Shown: one piece after another, positions 1-7,230 of the stretch
Layout: every line of letters starts with the position of its first letter
Numbering within the stretch: the stretch's first letter is position 1
Source: Treponema sp.
GTDB taxonomy: Bacteria > Spirochaetota > Spirochaetia > Treponematales > Treponemataceae
Direction: 5' to 3'
DNA: 49,113 nt
Assembly (NCBI GenBank): GCA_024682655.1
Contig: JAIKYZ010000015.1
Coordinates: 1-49,113, forward strand
Program-made: the position numbers and the translations under genes
Notes under the pieces: model-generated
Database searches by the model: none
Told to the model about the DNA's origin: nothing
Seen by the model: only the letters and a program-made list of their open reading frames with translations

Positions 1-95
1 CCGCAGCCATTTACTGCAAAGTCAACGGCAAAACCAAGATTCTTCATCATGCCGGGGAGGAAAAATTTATCGTAAGCGCGGGTCGTCATTTTTGA
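1..95 (+). CDS. C-terminal end of an unknown protein (5' end outside window)
   Basis: An open frame enters from the left edge (first full codon at position 3) and ends at TGA 93-95, giving 30 residues beginning AAIYCKVNGKTKILHHAGEE and ending in SAGRHF. The mix of hydrophobic and charged residues and the codon choice look like real protein, but the piece is too short to identify. It runs toward the DUF3990 gene on the other strand and overlaps its last codons by about 29 nt. The antisense reading of the same stretch (a possible ATG at 48-50 on the minus strand) is less convincing because it has no ribosome binding site. Low confidence. Confidence 0.3.
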   Translation, partial: AAIYCKVNGKTKILHHAGEEKFIVSAGRHF

Positions 96-744
96 TGTCT
101 CCTAAAATCAGGTCACGAATAAAGAGTCCCGAAATATCAGAATCTTCCAGCGTTTTTTTATATTCAGCTTTTGCTTTTTCCATTCGGACAAGGCGTAGGT
201 TGTAATATTTTTTTCCTTCGGCAATTTCGTAATTTTTGAATTCAAGCTGATTAAATGCTTTTTGACTTTTTAAAACAATCTGCTCTCCAAGTTTTCCTAA
301 CTTCATGGCTTTTTGAAGCTGCAGATAAGATATCTGGTTAGAAAGAAAAGCCTGTGCAAAAGAAAAATATGAATCGTCAGCTCTATAGCCCTTGATTAAA
401 TTATAATCAGAAATATCAGGAAGAAAATTAGTTTTAAGATAAAAAGCCCCCTGTCGCATAATGGGCGTGTCCATGTCAAAGCGGCGGTTACAAATAAGAA
501 TGGCAAGCCAGTGAAGCGTACAGAATTGTTGAGTCTGTAAATCCAGAAGCCTTAGCCCTTTAGTTTCAAGTTCATAAAAATTACAAAAACCGTCATCAAG
601 AGTAGGACATGCCCACTCCTTTGCAAGCTCAATGTTTTGAGTACAGTAAAACCCCAGCCCATAATCATTGTAGATTTTGCCATGCCCAAAAAGCGGCTTT
701 GAGAGAATCTTGTCTGATCCATGATATAGGACTATCTTTGACAT
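67..744 (-). CDS. DUF3990 domain-containing protein
   Basis: The 225-residue product has the features of the DUF3990 family: an N-terminal VLYHGSDKIL, then YNDYGLGFYCTQNIELAKEWAC, an FYEL strand, and a C-terminal FIRDLI..IKNDDPRLR tail. As I recall, the family is placed with the ADP-ribosyltransferase-like fold, and the YHGS and YEL elements sit where such enzymes carry NAD-binding residues; activity is not demonstrable here. DUF3990 genes are often next to a small DUF3791 gene in arrangements resembling toxin-antitoxin pairs, but I see no DUF3791 partner in this window. The ATG at 742-744 has no Shine-Dalgarno sequence and lies 6 nt after a strong -10 box, so the mRNA is probably leaderless. 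Function unknown. Confidence 0.8.
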   Translation of the reverse strand: MSKIVLYHGSDKILSKPLFGHGKIYNDYGLGFYCTQNIELAKEWACPTLDDGFCNFYELETKGLRLLDLQTQQFCTLHWLAILICNRRFDMDTPIMRQGAFYLKTNFLPDISDYNLIKGYRADDSYFSFAQAFLSNQISYLQLQKAMKLGKLGEQIVLKSQKAFNQLEFKNYEIAEGKKYYNLRLVRMEKAKAEYKKTLEDSDISGLFIRDLILGDIKNDDPRLR

Positions 745-780
745 ATTTAAAATATACTTCTATAGAAGTACTTTTGTCAA
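742..780 (-). promoter_or_regulatory. Promoter with palindromic operator for the DUF3990 gene
   Basis: On the minus strand TTGACA (775-780) and TATATT (751-756) are separated by 18 nt. The spacer contains a perfect 16-bp palindrome, TACTTCTATAGAAGTA (755-770), which overlaps the -10 box and is well placed for a repressor. The expected transcription start falls on or next to the ATG. Confidence 0.6.
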
Positions 781-823
781 GAAATCACTAAGGTTATTTT
801 TCCTACCTGGTCTATATATTCCA

Positions 824-832
824 TGCTATAAT
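824..832 (+). promoter_or_regulatory. Extended -10 promoter for the GH5 gene
   Basis: TGCTATAAT is a perfect extended -10 (TGnTATAAT). No good -35 is seen at 16-18 nt upstream, as is common for extended -10 promoters. It would give a leader of about 50 nt that contains the REP-like palindrome and the GH5 ribosome binding site. Confidence 0.5.
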
Positions 833-839
833 AAAACAA

Positions 840-869
840 TGTCATTGTCGGGCGTGCCCCGGCTATCTA
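840..869 (+). repeat. REP-like palindrome
   Basis: GTCATTGTCGGGCGTGCCCC followed by GGCTATCT can fold into a GC-rich hairpin (GTCGGG pairing with CCCGGC). It matches the general pattern of the paired elements at 2709-2770 (TCATTGCC..., short loop, ...GGCAATCT). Its GC content is much above its surroundings. It lies in the leader of the GH5 mRNA. Confidence 0.5.
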
Positions 870-887
870 TAAAACTTGGAGGTTTCC

Positions 888-2702
888 ATGAAAACTACTA
901 GACAGATGTGGGAGGGGTATAAACCACTCCGTAGATTAACATTAACAGCTGTCCTGCTTTTGTTGACAGGACTTTCTTTTGCACAACCAAGCCTGCCCTT
1001 TTCAAAAGGGGTAAATTTACTGAATTATTTTGAGACCTGGGATGGTAGATACGAAGGAGATTTGTGGCAGGGCTCAATGCCCACTTTGAATAAATACGAT
1101 GAATATGATTTTGCCTGTTTTAAAGACATTGGTATAGATGTAATACGACTTACCTGTTCTTTTGATATTTTTACTGATGAACCAGGAATGACCGGTAATG
1201 CAAATAATGGCAATGGAAAAATTGATGAAATTGTTCTTGAAAAACTGGATCAGGTTTGTGACTGGGCTGAGAAATATCAGATATATCTTATAATCGATAA
1301 TCATATTAACCATACTTTTGGAGCTGAACCAAAAGCCAGTGACACTAAAATGCTGAGGGCTCAGCTTGAATCTGTATGGAATCAGCTTGCACCCCGTTAT
1401 AAAGACCGCAGTGAATATATCATTTACGAAATTATGAATGAGCCGGCGCACAAGGATGCTAAGGTATGGTATAAGCTGCAGCAGGATATAATTAATCTTA
1501 TTCGAAGCTATGATCAAAAGCATGCAATAGTAGTAAGTCCTTCAGATTATTCCAGTATTTTTGAACTTGTAAAGTTTAAGCCTTATAAGGATCCGAATCT
1601 TATTTATACCTTCCATTTTTATGAACCACTGGTGTTTTCTCATCAGGGAGCAGGAATTGCAGGTGAGGGGTCTCTTAATTTATCAGATCTAACATTTCCT
1701 TATGATAAGGACAGACTTCCAAAGTACAAAGGAAAAACTGTGAAATCATGGAATGAACTTCTAAAAGAGGAAGAAAAAACAGGTTCCTTTTTTTACTGGT
1801 CTTTACAGACTTATCCAAATGACGGAACTGTAAAAAGTATAAACAACAAAATAAAAAAAGCGGCTGCCTGGGCAAAAAAGAATAATGTAAGATTGATGGC
1901 TGGTGAAATAGGTTCTAAAGTCTGGAGTATTCGTGAATCTCGTCTTGCCTGGATAAATACAGTAGTTTCTGCAATGAATGAAAATCAAATTCCATACTGT
2001 AACTGGGGCGTTGGGGATGGCGATGGATTTTTAAAAGAGCTGCGTCCTGGTCTATTTGAAGAAGTTATAAAGGGGCAGCTTTTTCCGGATGATATAGACC
2101 AAGAGGTTCTTGAGGCATTAGGTTTTTATATGCCTTCTGCTGAAGTTGCTGAGAAAACTAACTCTTCATTAAAAGATCCAAAGTTTCCTTTTGTTGTATA
2201 TGATGGTTTGACAGGAAAGGGTGTATGTATTGAATATGATGGGGCCACAAAAGAAACTATTGTCGGTGATGAACATAAAAATTGTGTTGTTGTAACGTTA
2301 CAGACAAAAAGTGGACTCAGATACATTTTTCCAAAACTGGTAACTGAAAAAATAAAGAAATATAAGGATTCAATGTATCTTTGTTTATCTGTAAAGTTTA
2401 CAGAAGCAGATCAGCAGATTGAAATTCAGTTTGAAGATAATGACGGTGGAAAGCAATTGCCTCCATGGAAAAAATCATGCTATGTAAAAGCAGGTAAAGA
2501 TTCTGTTGGAAAATGGAAAACTTATGAAATTCCTGTTTCTTCAACAGTTGAGACAGGAGCCTGGTCAAACATTTCAATGGAGTGGTATAATCCGCGTGGT
2601 GAATTTGATTGGAATCGTTGCAGTGATATTTTCTTTGATATAAATAAACAGGAGCTGCATGGCGATGTCTATATCGATGACATTGTGCTTAAAATTAAAT
2701 AA
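888..2702 (+). CDS. Secreted glycoside hydrolase family 5 (cellulase-type) with C-terminal beta-sandwich domain
   Basis: A 604-residue exported beta-glycanase. The first 33 residues form a signal peptide (Arg/Lys-rich start, then LTLTAVLLLLTGLSFAQ). The GH5 barrel follows: VIRLTCSF, LIIDNHINH, the acid/base in YEIMNEPAH (Glu185), FHFYEPLVF, and the nucleophile in LMAGEIGSK (Glu340). Residues about 440-604 look like a separate beta-sandwich with a closing VYIDDIVLKIK strand, typical of CBM11/CIA30-like carbohydrate-binding domains. The ATG at 888 is preferred over the upstream TTG at 876 because TGGAGG lies 5 nt before it. GH5 covers endoglucanases, mannanases and xyloglucanases; the substrate cannot be read from sequence. 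The gene stands alone, flanked by REP-like repeats and decayed genes, so lateral acquisition is plausible. Confidence 0.87.
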   Translation: MKTTRQMWEGYKPLRRLTLTAVLLLLTGLSFAQPSLPFSKGVNLLNYFETWDGRYEGDLWQGSMPTLNKYDEYDFACFKDIGIDVIRLTCSFDIFTDEPGMTGNANNGNGKIDEIVLEKLDQVCDWAEKYQIYLIIDNHINHTFGAEPKASDTKMLRAQLESVWNQLAPRYKDRSEYIIYEIMNEPAHKDAKVWYKLQQDIINLIRSYDQKHAIVVSPSDYSSIFELVKFKPYKDPNLIYTFHFYEPLVFSHQGAGIAGEGSLNLSDLTFPYDKDRLPKYKGKTVKSWNELLKEEEKTGSFFYWSLQTYPNDGTVKSINNKIKKAAAWAKKNNVRLMAGEIGSKVWSIRESRLAWINTVVSAMNENQIPYCNWGVGDGDGFLKELRPGLFEEVIKGQLFPDDIDQEVLEALGFYMPSAEVAEKTNSSLKDPKFPFVVYDGLTGKGVCIEYDGATKETIVGDEHKNCVVVTLQTKSGLRYIFPKLVTEKIKKYKDSMYLCLSVKFTEADQQIEIQFEDNDGGKQLPPWKKSCYVKAGKDSVGKWKTYEIPVSSTVETGAWSNISMEWYNPRGEFDWNRCSDIFFDINKQELHGDVYIDDIVLKIK

Positions 2703-2708
2703 CCCGCA

Positions 2709-2770
2709 TTTCATTGCCCGACTTGATTGGGCAATCTGTAATAGATTCCCGTGTCAAGCACGGGAATGAC
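2709..2770 (+). repeat. Pair of inverted REP-like palindromes (BIME-like)
   Basis: Two hairpins in opposite orientation. The first is GCCCGA-CTTGA-TTGGGC (about 2715-2731). The second is CCCGTG-TCAAG-CACGGG (about 2748-2764) and is a perfect 6-bp stem. Their flanks mirror each other (TCATTG...CAATCT and AGATTC...GAATGA). This head-to-head arrangement is that of bacterial interspersed mosaic elements. It begins 6 nt after the GH5 stop codon and may also act as its terminator or mRNA stabiliser. Confidence 0.65.
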
Positions 2771-2982
2771 TCTGGGCGGAGTATGAGAATGAAGCAGAAG
2801 AGGAATGGTATTTTTCGGTAGTTGATTTAGTGGGTGTGTTGACGGAAAGCATTGATTATCAAGCGGCCAGAAATTACTGGAAAGTTTTGAAAATTCGTCT
2901 CAAGAATGAAGGTTTTCAACTGGTTACAAATTGTAACCAGTTGAAAATGAAATCTATAATATACAAGAGTGATATAGAGTAG
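2770..2982 (+). pseudogene. Remnant of a BRO-N / DinD-like protein
   Basis: The frame starting directly at the end of the REP-like pair reads LWAEYENEAEEEWYFSVVDL, then VGVLTESIDYQAARNYWKVL, then KIRLKNEGFQLVTNCNQLKM, and stops at 2980-2982. EEEWYFSVVD, the RNYW..LK.RLK..G and the LKMKS elements are hallmarks of the BRO-N domain in phage antirepressor and DinD-type proteins. The first residues of the domain and everything after LKMKS are missing, so this is a fragment cut at both ends. No start codon or ribosome binding site fits. Confidence 0.7.
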
Positions 2983-3331
2983 CACCGTACTCATATTATT
3001 TGGAAATTCGTTCGGGGAAAATGGGTGTTATGAAAATTAGAAATCTAGCTGCTTTATAGCCCAAAACAGCTGTTAATTATTGACGTTTATAATAAATAGG
3101 ATGTATAGATGAACTAGAAATACAATGTAGATCTCCAAATGAGGAAATAGAATCCATAACAATTCACCCATCTGGAGACATATCTACATTCTCCGTATGA
3201 ACTGTCAAACTAATACCCATAATTTGTATTACATAGAAAACACTTGGGGTCCAGAATGGCGTGTACAGACAGTGGTACAAAGAACATCCATCTGCAGTAA
3301 GACCATAAACTTTAGAAGAAAAAATTAATCT

Positions 3332-3490
3332 GCAGTTATTTACAATTATCTTGATTATCCAGATTTATTTGTTGATAACCCCATTGCAGAACGTTCGATT
3401 AAGCGTAGGAGGTTAAAAATTGACGCTTACGGCTCGATATCAAGCTTATACTGGTTGACAGAATACGCATTATGGAAAGTAAAGTCATAA
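3332..3490 (+). pseudogene. Degenerate transposase-like remnant, possibly IS66 family
   Basis: A 52-codon frame without a start contains YLDYPDLFVDNPIAERSIK; the DN..AER.I pattern resembles the conserved Asp-Asn-Asn..Ala-Glu stretch near the end of IS66-type transposases. The preceding 350 nt contain only short broken frames (for example QWYKEHPSAVRP ending in a stop at about 3293). The sequence after AERSIK does not continue with the expected IS66 residues. The frame ends one base before the convergent rodA stop. No terminal inverted repeats recognised. Assignment is tentative. Confidence 0.35.
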
Positions 3491-4813
3491 TTACTGTATA
3501 AAAAATGAATCAGTTTTACGGTAGTTTATGTTCATTATTAATCCTATAGAAATCATAGCAGTCAATAAGGAAGAACCACCGTAGGACATAAATAATAGTG
3601 GAATACCGGTAATTGGCATTATTCCCATTACCATTCCAATATTAATAAAGAAATGGAAAATAAACATTCCAAGTATTCCAGAAGCGATATAAACGCCATA
3701 TTTATTAGTCGATTTATTGATTAATAAAATTATTTTTACAAAAATTGCAAAATACAAAAGTATAATTACAAGTCCGCCAAAAAATCCAAATTCTTCGGAT
3801 AAAATACTGAAGATAAAGTCAGTATGCTGTTCAGGTAAAAAGCGATAATGACTCTGTGTACCCTGCAAATAGCCCTGGCCAAAAGCACCGCCGGAACCAA
3901 TTGCTATTTTGGATTGAATAATATTCCAGCCGGCACCCAAAGGATCTTTATTTGGATTCATAAAAATAATCAAACGCATAATCTGATAATCTTTTAATAC
4001 TTTTCCAACAGCAAAAGAAAAAATTAATGCAAGTGTGATAATTGAAAAGAAATAAGTAATCCAGAAAATATATTTTGGTCCATGGAAATATCTACGGATA
4101 ATAAAACCAAGACTGGTAATCAAGAACATAGAACCAATTAATATCAATCTTAATTTTTTATCAGTTAAAATTGTGATTACAGCCAAAGGATTACTTGCAA
4201 TTTCTGCATTCCAAACTGGTAAAATGGCAAAAACAATTGTTAAAATTCCAAATAATAAAAGGTAAGCCAGATAAATTAATGGAATACCAGCCATAAAACA
4301 CATAAAAAAGAAAATAGGGATATAAACACTGGCTGTACCCAAATCAGGTTGGGCTAAAATCAAAAGAACTGGAATCATTAAAATTAAAATAGAAAATAAA
4401 AATCTCTTAAATGGATTCATATTTTCGGTTCTTTTTAAGAATGCGGCAAAATATAAAATATAAACAATTTTTCCAAACTCCGAAGGCTGAATTCTATAAT
4501 CCCCAATTCCTACCCAGGAAACAGCACCATTTGATTCATGTCCAAATATTCTTGTATAAATCAAAAGTAAAATTAAAGCTCCATATAAATAAAGGGTAAT
4601 TGATTCTGACCTTCTGTAATCATATAAAGTAGTAAGAATCATTAATACTAAACCAACAGAAGCAAAAATAATCTGTTTAATATAGGCATTTGAAACAGAA
4701 ACACCTGTTGAGTTTACACTTGAAGAGTAAATGAACATAATTCCAATAGAAATAAGAATTAGAACAATCAAAATTAAGATATAATCAAACTTTGCAAAAA
4801 ATCTATTTTTCAC
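3491..4813 (-). CDS. rodA: Rod-shape peptidoglycan glycosyltransferase RodA
   Basis: A SEDS-family membrane protein (440 residues) that polymerises lipid II glycan strands with PBP2 in the elongasome. At least nine hydrophobic segments are visible, starting at residues 11-28. Conserved SEDS elements are present: QPSEFGKI, LAQPDLGTA, GAGWNIIQSKIAIGSGG, FLPEQHTDFIFSILSEEFGF and GIPLLFMSYGGSS near the C-terminus. The start is a GTG (4811-4813), supported by AGGAGAG 7-8 nt upstream; the next downstream ATG would lose the first membrane segment. It is the last gene of the minus-strand mre operon. If the PBP2 gene is read to its ancestral stop at 4826, the two genes are 12 nt apart. RodA is more likely than FtsW because of its PBP2 and MreBCD neighbours. 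Confidence 0.92.
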   Translation of the reverse strand: MKNRFFAKFDYILILIVLILISIGIMFIYSSSVNSTGVSVSNAYIKQIIFASVGLVLMILTTLYDYRRSESITLYLYGALILLLIYTRIFGHESNGAVSWVGIGDYRIQPSEFGKIVYILYFAAFLKRTENMNPFKRFLFSILILMIPVLLILAQPDLGTASVYIPIFFFMCFMAGIPLIYLAYLLLFGILTIVFAILPVWNAEIASNPLAVITILTDKKLRLILIGSMFLITSLGFIIRRYFHGPKYIFWITYFFSIITLALIFSFAVGKVLKDYQIMRLIIFMNPNKDPLGAGWNIIQSKIAIGSGGAFGQGYLQGTQSHYRFLPEQHTDFIFSILSEEFGFFGGLVIILLYFAIFVKIILLINKSTNKYGVYIASGILGMFIFHFFINIGMVMGIMPITGIPLLFMSYGGSSLLTAMISIGLIMNINYRKTDSFFIQ

Positions 4814-4825
4814 TACTCTACTCTC

Positions 4826-4945
4826 CTATTCCTGTCGGCCCACTGCCCTTCTAAGATTTTGAAAGCCTAAAGCCTTGATTGCTTCATCATAAGTTTGATT
4901 ATTAAAAATTCCCTGAATAATAATATTTGTACAATAAGGTGCCTA
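4826..4945 (-). pseudogene. Untranslated C-terminal tail of PBP2 after an in-frame TAG
   Basis: The PBP2 frame ends at TAG (4943-4945) within ...NTWEW-stop. Beyond it the same frame continues without error as APYCTNIIIQGIFNNQ then TYDEAIKALGFQNLRRAVGR and ends at TAG 4826-4828, just before the rodA ribosome binding site. Relatives of this protein carry a second Trp here (EWWAP), so a TGG to TAG change is the simplest explanation. About 39 residues are lost unless the stop is read through. Confidence 0.75.
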
Positions 4946-6706
4946 CCATTCCCAGGTATTAACGGCCTCTACAATTGTTGCAACACAGATTCTATCCTCT
5001 GGAGGAGCATCATAAGGGGCATAAGCTACAAGCCAGGAATGCCAGTGATTTTTATCTTTTGAATTTTTATATTGATCGACTTCGGCTGTACCTGTTTTAA
5101 AGGCAATCTGAACACTTTTATTTCTCATAGGAATAATAGCTGATCCATCGGTTGCGGTATATCTTAAAGCTTCCTGTAATTCTTTCCAGACAAAATTATC
5201 GATTGTAGATTCTGTTAAAATCTCTGGTTCAACTTCACGAATAACTTCATTTGTAACTGAATCTCTAACTTCTTTTAATAAGTGAGGTTTATAAATCTTT
5301 CCTTCATTAGAAACCATGGCAATCATATCAGCCAGTTGTAAAGGAGTTGCTTCCATATAGCCCTGTCCAATAGAACAAGACATTGTATCACCACCAAGCC
5401 AGCGTTCATGGAATCTTTTTTCTTTCCATTCTGCAGTTGGAACAAGACCCGCAACCTGACTAGGCAAGTCGATTTGGGCACTTCTTCCTAAACCAAATTC
5501 ACGGGCATAAGAGGAAATCTTTTCTATACCAAGATAATCTTTTCCGATTGTCCAGTAATAAACGTCACAAGACTGGGCAAGAGCATTTTTTAAGTCCAGC
5601 CAACCATGACCTGGTGGTAAAACGTGACAATGGTAGAGGTGATTACCGTAAGACATAATACCTTTACATTCAACTGGTTTATTACTTGGGAAGGCATCTT
5701 CCTGCAGCATTGCGGCTGACATAATAATCTTAAAAGTTGAAGCAGGTGGATAAGATAACTGAACAGCTCTGTTGATTAAAGGTTTAGAAGTATCATTTAA
5801 TAATTTTGAATATTCACTTCCTGAATCATCGGAAGAGAAAATATTTGAATCAAAATAGGGATAAGAAACCATTGCAAGAACTTCACCAGTAGAAGGTTTT
5901 AATACAACCGAAGCCCCTACTCTGTCTCCTAAAGCTTCTTCAACCAGCTTCTGAATATCTGAATCAATTGTAAGAACAAGATTATTTCCCATCTTTGGCT
6001 GTTTAACAACCGGTGTGTCAGAAATAATTCTTCCGTGAACATCAACAGTAGACATTTCCTGACCAGGGGTTCCCTGAAGTAAAGAATCGTACTGTTTTTC
6101 AATTCCTGTTTTTCCTACAATACTATTATTTGTATAGCCCTTATTATAAAGTACAGTTACTTCTTCCTGAGTAATATCGCCAACATATCCAACAATATGA
6201 GAAAGTGAACCTGTATGAAGATAATTTCTGATAGGTTTAGATCCCCAGCTTACCCCAGGTAAATCAATCTTATTTTCTGCAATATTTGAAATAACACTAA
6301 AAGAAACATTTGATTTTATTTGAACTGTTGTATAGGATCTGCGGATACTTTTTGGAATTTTTTTATCTACAGCGGCTTTACTTATTCCAAGATAATTTGC
6401 AAGTTTTGCTGTAACAGTATCATAACGTCCGGCAGGAATTTCGGCAGGAGTTACAAAGACCGCAAAGGATTCAGTATTAATTACCATAGGAAGATTTGCA
6501 TTACGGTCAAAGATTTCACCACGCTGGGCAGGAATTATTGTTACCTGACTGGAAATCCTCTGAGACTGACTTCTATACTGATCTACATTTAAAATCTGCA
6601 GGGTAAATAATCTGAAAATATAAATTAAGAGCAAAAATACAACAAAAGCAAAAATGAAAATTAATTTTGTTTTTTTTGAAAAACTAAAAGATTCCTTATT
6701 CTGCAT
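4943..6706 (-). CDS. mrdA: Penicillin-binding protein 2 (elongasome transpeptidase), C-terminally truncated
   Basis: The transpeptidase partner of RodA, anchored in the inner membrane. It has one N-terminal membrane segment (about residues 13-36), a pedestal/dimerisation region starting with PAQRGEIFDRN, and a transpeptidase domain. The active-site motifs are PPASTFKII (SxxK, Ser323), SQSCDVYYWTIG (SxN-type position) and AFKTGTAEV (KTG). The 587-residue frame stops at an in-frame TAG directly after the catalytic core, and about 39 codons of intact downstream frame follow; all catalytic motifs lie before the stop. Its start overlaps the end of mreD by 11 nt, so translation is coupled. The stop may be a true mutation, a sequencing error, or be read through. 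Confidence 0.92.
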   Translation of the reverse strand: MQNKESFSFSKKTKLIFIFAFVVFLLLIYIFRLFTLQILNVDQYRSQSQRISSQVTIIPAQRGEIFDRNANLPMVINTESFAVFVTPAEIPAGRYDTVTAKLANYLGISKAAVDKKIPKSIRRSYTTVQIKSNVSFSVISNIAENKIDLPGVSWGSKPIRNYLHTGSLSHIVGYVGDITQEEVTVLYNKGYTNNSIVGKTGIEKQYDSLLQGTPGQEMSTVDVHGRIISDTPVVKQPKMGNNLVLTIDSDIQKLVEEALGDRVGASVVLKPSTGEVLAMVSYPYFDSNIFSSDDSGSEYSKLLNDTSKPLINRAVQLSYPPASTFKIIMSAAMLQEDAFPSNKPVECKGIMSYGNHLYHCHVLPPGHGWLDLKNALAQSCDVYYWTIGKDYLGIEKISSYAREFGLGRSAQIDLPSQVAGLVPTAEWKEKRFHERWLGGDTMSCSIGQGYMEATPLQLADMIAMVSNEGKIYKPHLLKEVRDSVTNEVIREVEPEILTESTIDNFVWKELQEALRYTATDGSAIIPMRNKSVQIAFKTGTAEVDQYKNSKDKNHWHSWLVAYAPYDAPPEDRICVATIVEAVNTWEW

Positions 6707-7223
6707 TATTCATTTTATCCTTTGTTGTTAAAACAGACAGTGAATTTCTAAATAAACCTAAAAACTTAAAAACAAAAGGTGAAAGCAGGATATTTACAAC
6801 AAATTCGAATAAGAATTCATAGGAAATTAAACCTATAGCTAAAATAGAAACATTTGGAAATAAAATTGAAATCAGATGAATCAGTAAATGCTTTACAATT
6901 GTTGCAATTCCAACTGTAAACATTGGCATAATAAATCCTGTAACAATTAAAGTTTCTGAGAAAAATCCATAAACATAGCCGATTATTGTTCTGATTATAC
7001 AGTTAAATCCAAAAGGGACACCGGTAATAAAATCTAAAAATAGTCCGGAAATAAAACCTGTTGTAACACCAATTGTCTTACCATTTAATAATGAAAAATA
7101 AACAGAGCAAATTAATACAAAATCAGGAACTACAAAAAGAAAATTAACATTTGAAAGAATTGAACTTTCAATTATAGAAACACAAAACAAAATAAAAGAA
7201 CTTAATAAAATTGATTTTGCCAT
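6696..7223 (-). CDS. mreD: Rod-shape-determining protein MreD
   Basis: A small integral membrane protein of 175 residues with about five hydrophobic segments (residues 5-25, 28-45, 50-70, 75-100, 130-160), and little conserved sequence, as is usual for MreD. Identification rests on length, membrane topology and position between mreC and mrdA. It acts in the elongasome that directs lateral wall synthesis. Gaps: 7 nt after mreC, 11-nt overlap with mrdA. Confidence 0.85.
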   Translation of the reverse strand: MAKSILLSSFILFCVSIIESSILSNVNFLFVVPDFVLICSVYFSLLNGKTIGVTTGFISGLFLDFITGVPFGFNCIIRTIIGYVYGFFSETLIVTGFIMPMFTVGIATIVKHLLIHLISILFPNVSILAIGLISYEFLFEFVVNILLSPFVFKFLGLFRNSLSVLTTKDKMNNAE

Positions 7224-7230
7224 TTCTTCC

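Noticed and set aside
609..791. A 60-codon plus-strand frame opposite the DUF3990 start, considered as a possible antitoxin.
   Set aside because: It is antisense to the conserved N-terminus of DUF3990, has no ribosome binding site and does not resemble DUF3791.
3110..3185. Imperfect inverted repeat TGTAGATCTCCA ... TGGAGACATATCTACA, considered as insertion-sequence ends.
   Set aside because: It encloses only about 40 nt, is imperfect and has no target duplication; it is more likely a decayed hairpin.
3438..3455. TCGATATCAAGCTTAT matches a common cloning-vector polylinker (EcoRV-HindIII).
   Set aside because: The match is only 16 nt and both sides continue as ordinary AT-rich sequence in a decayed transposase-like frame; no other vector sequence is seen.
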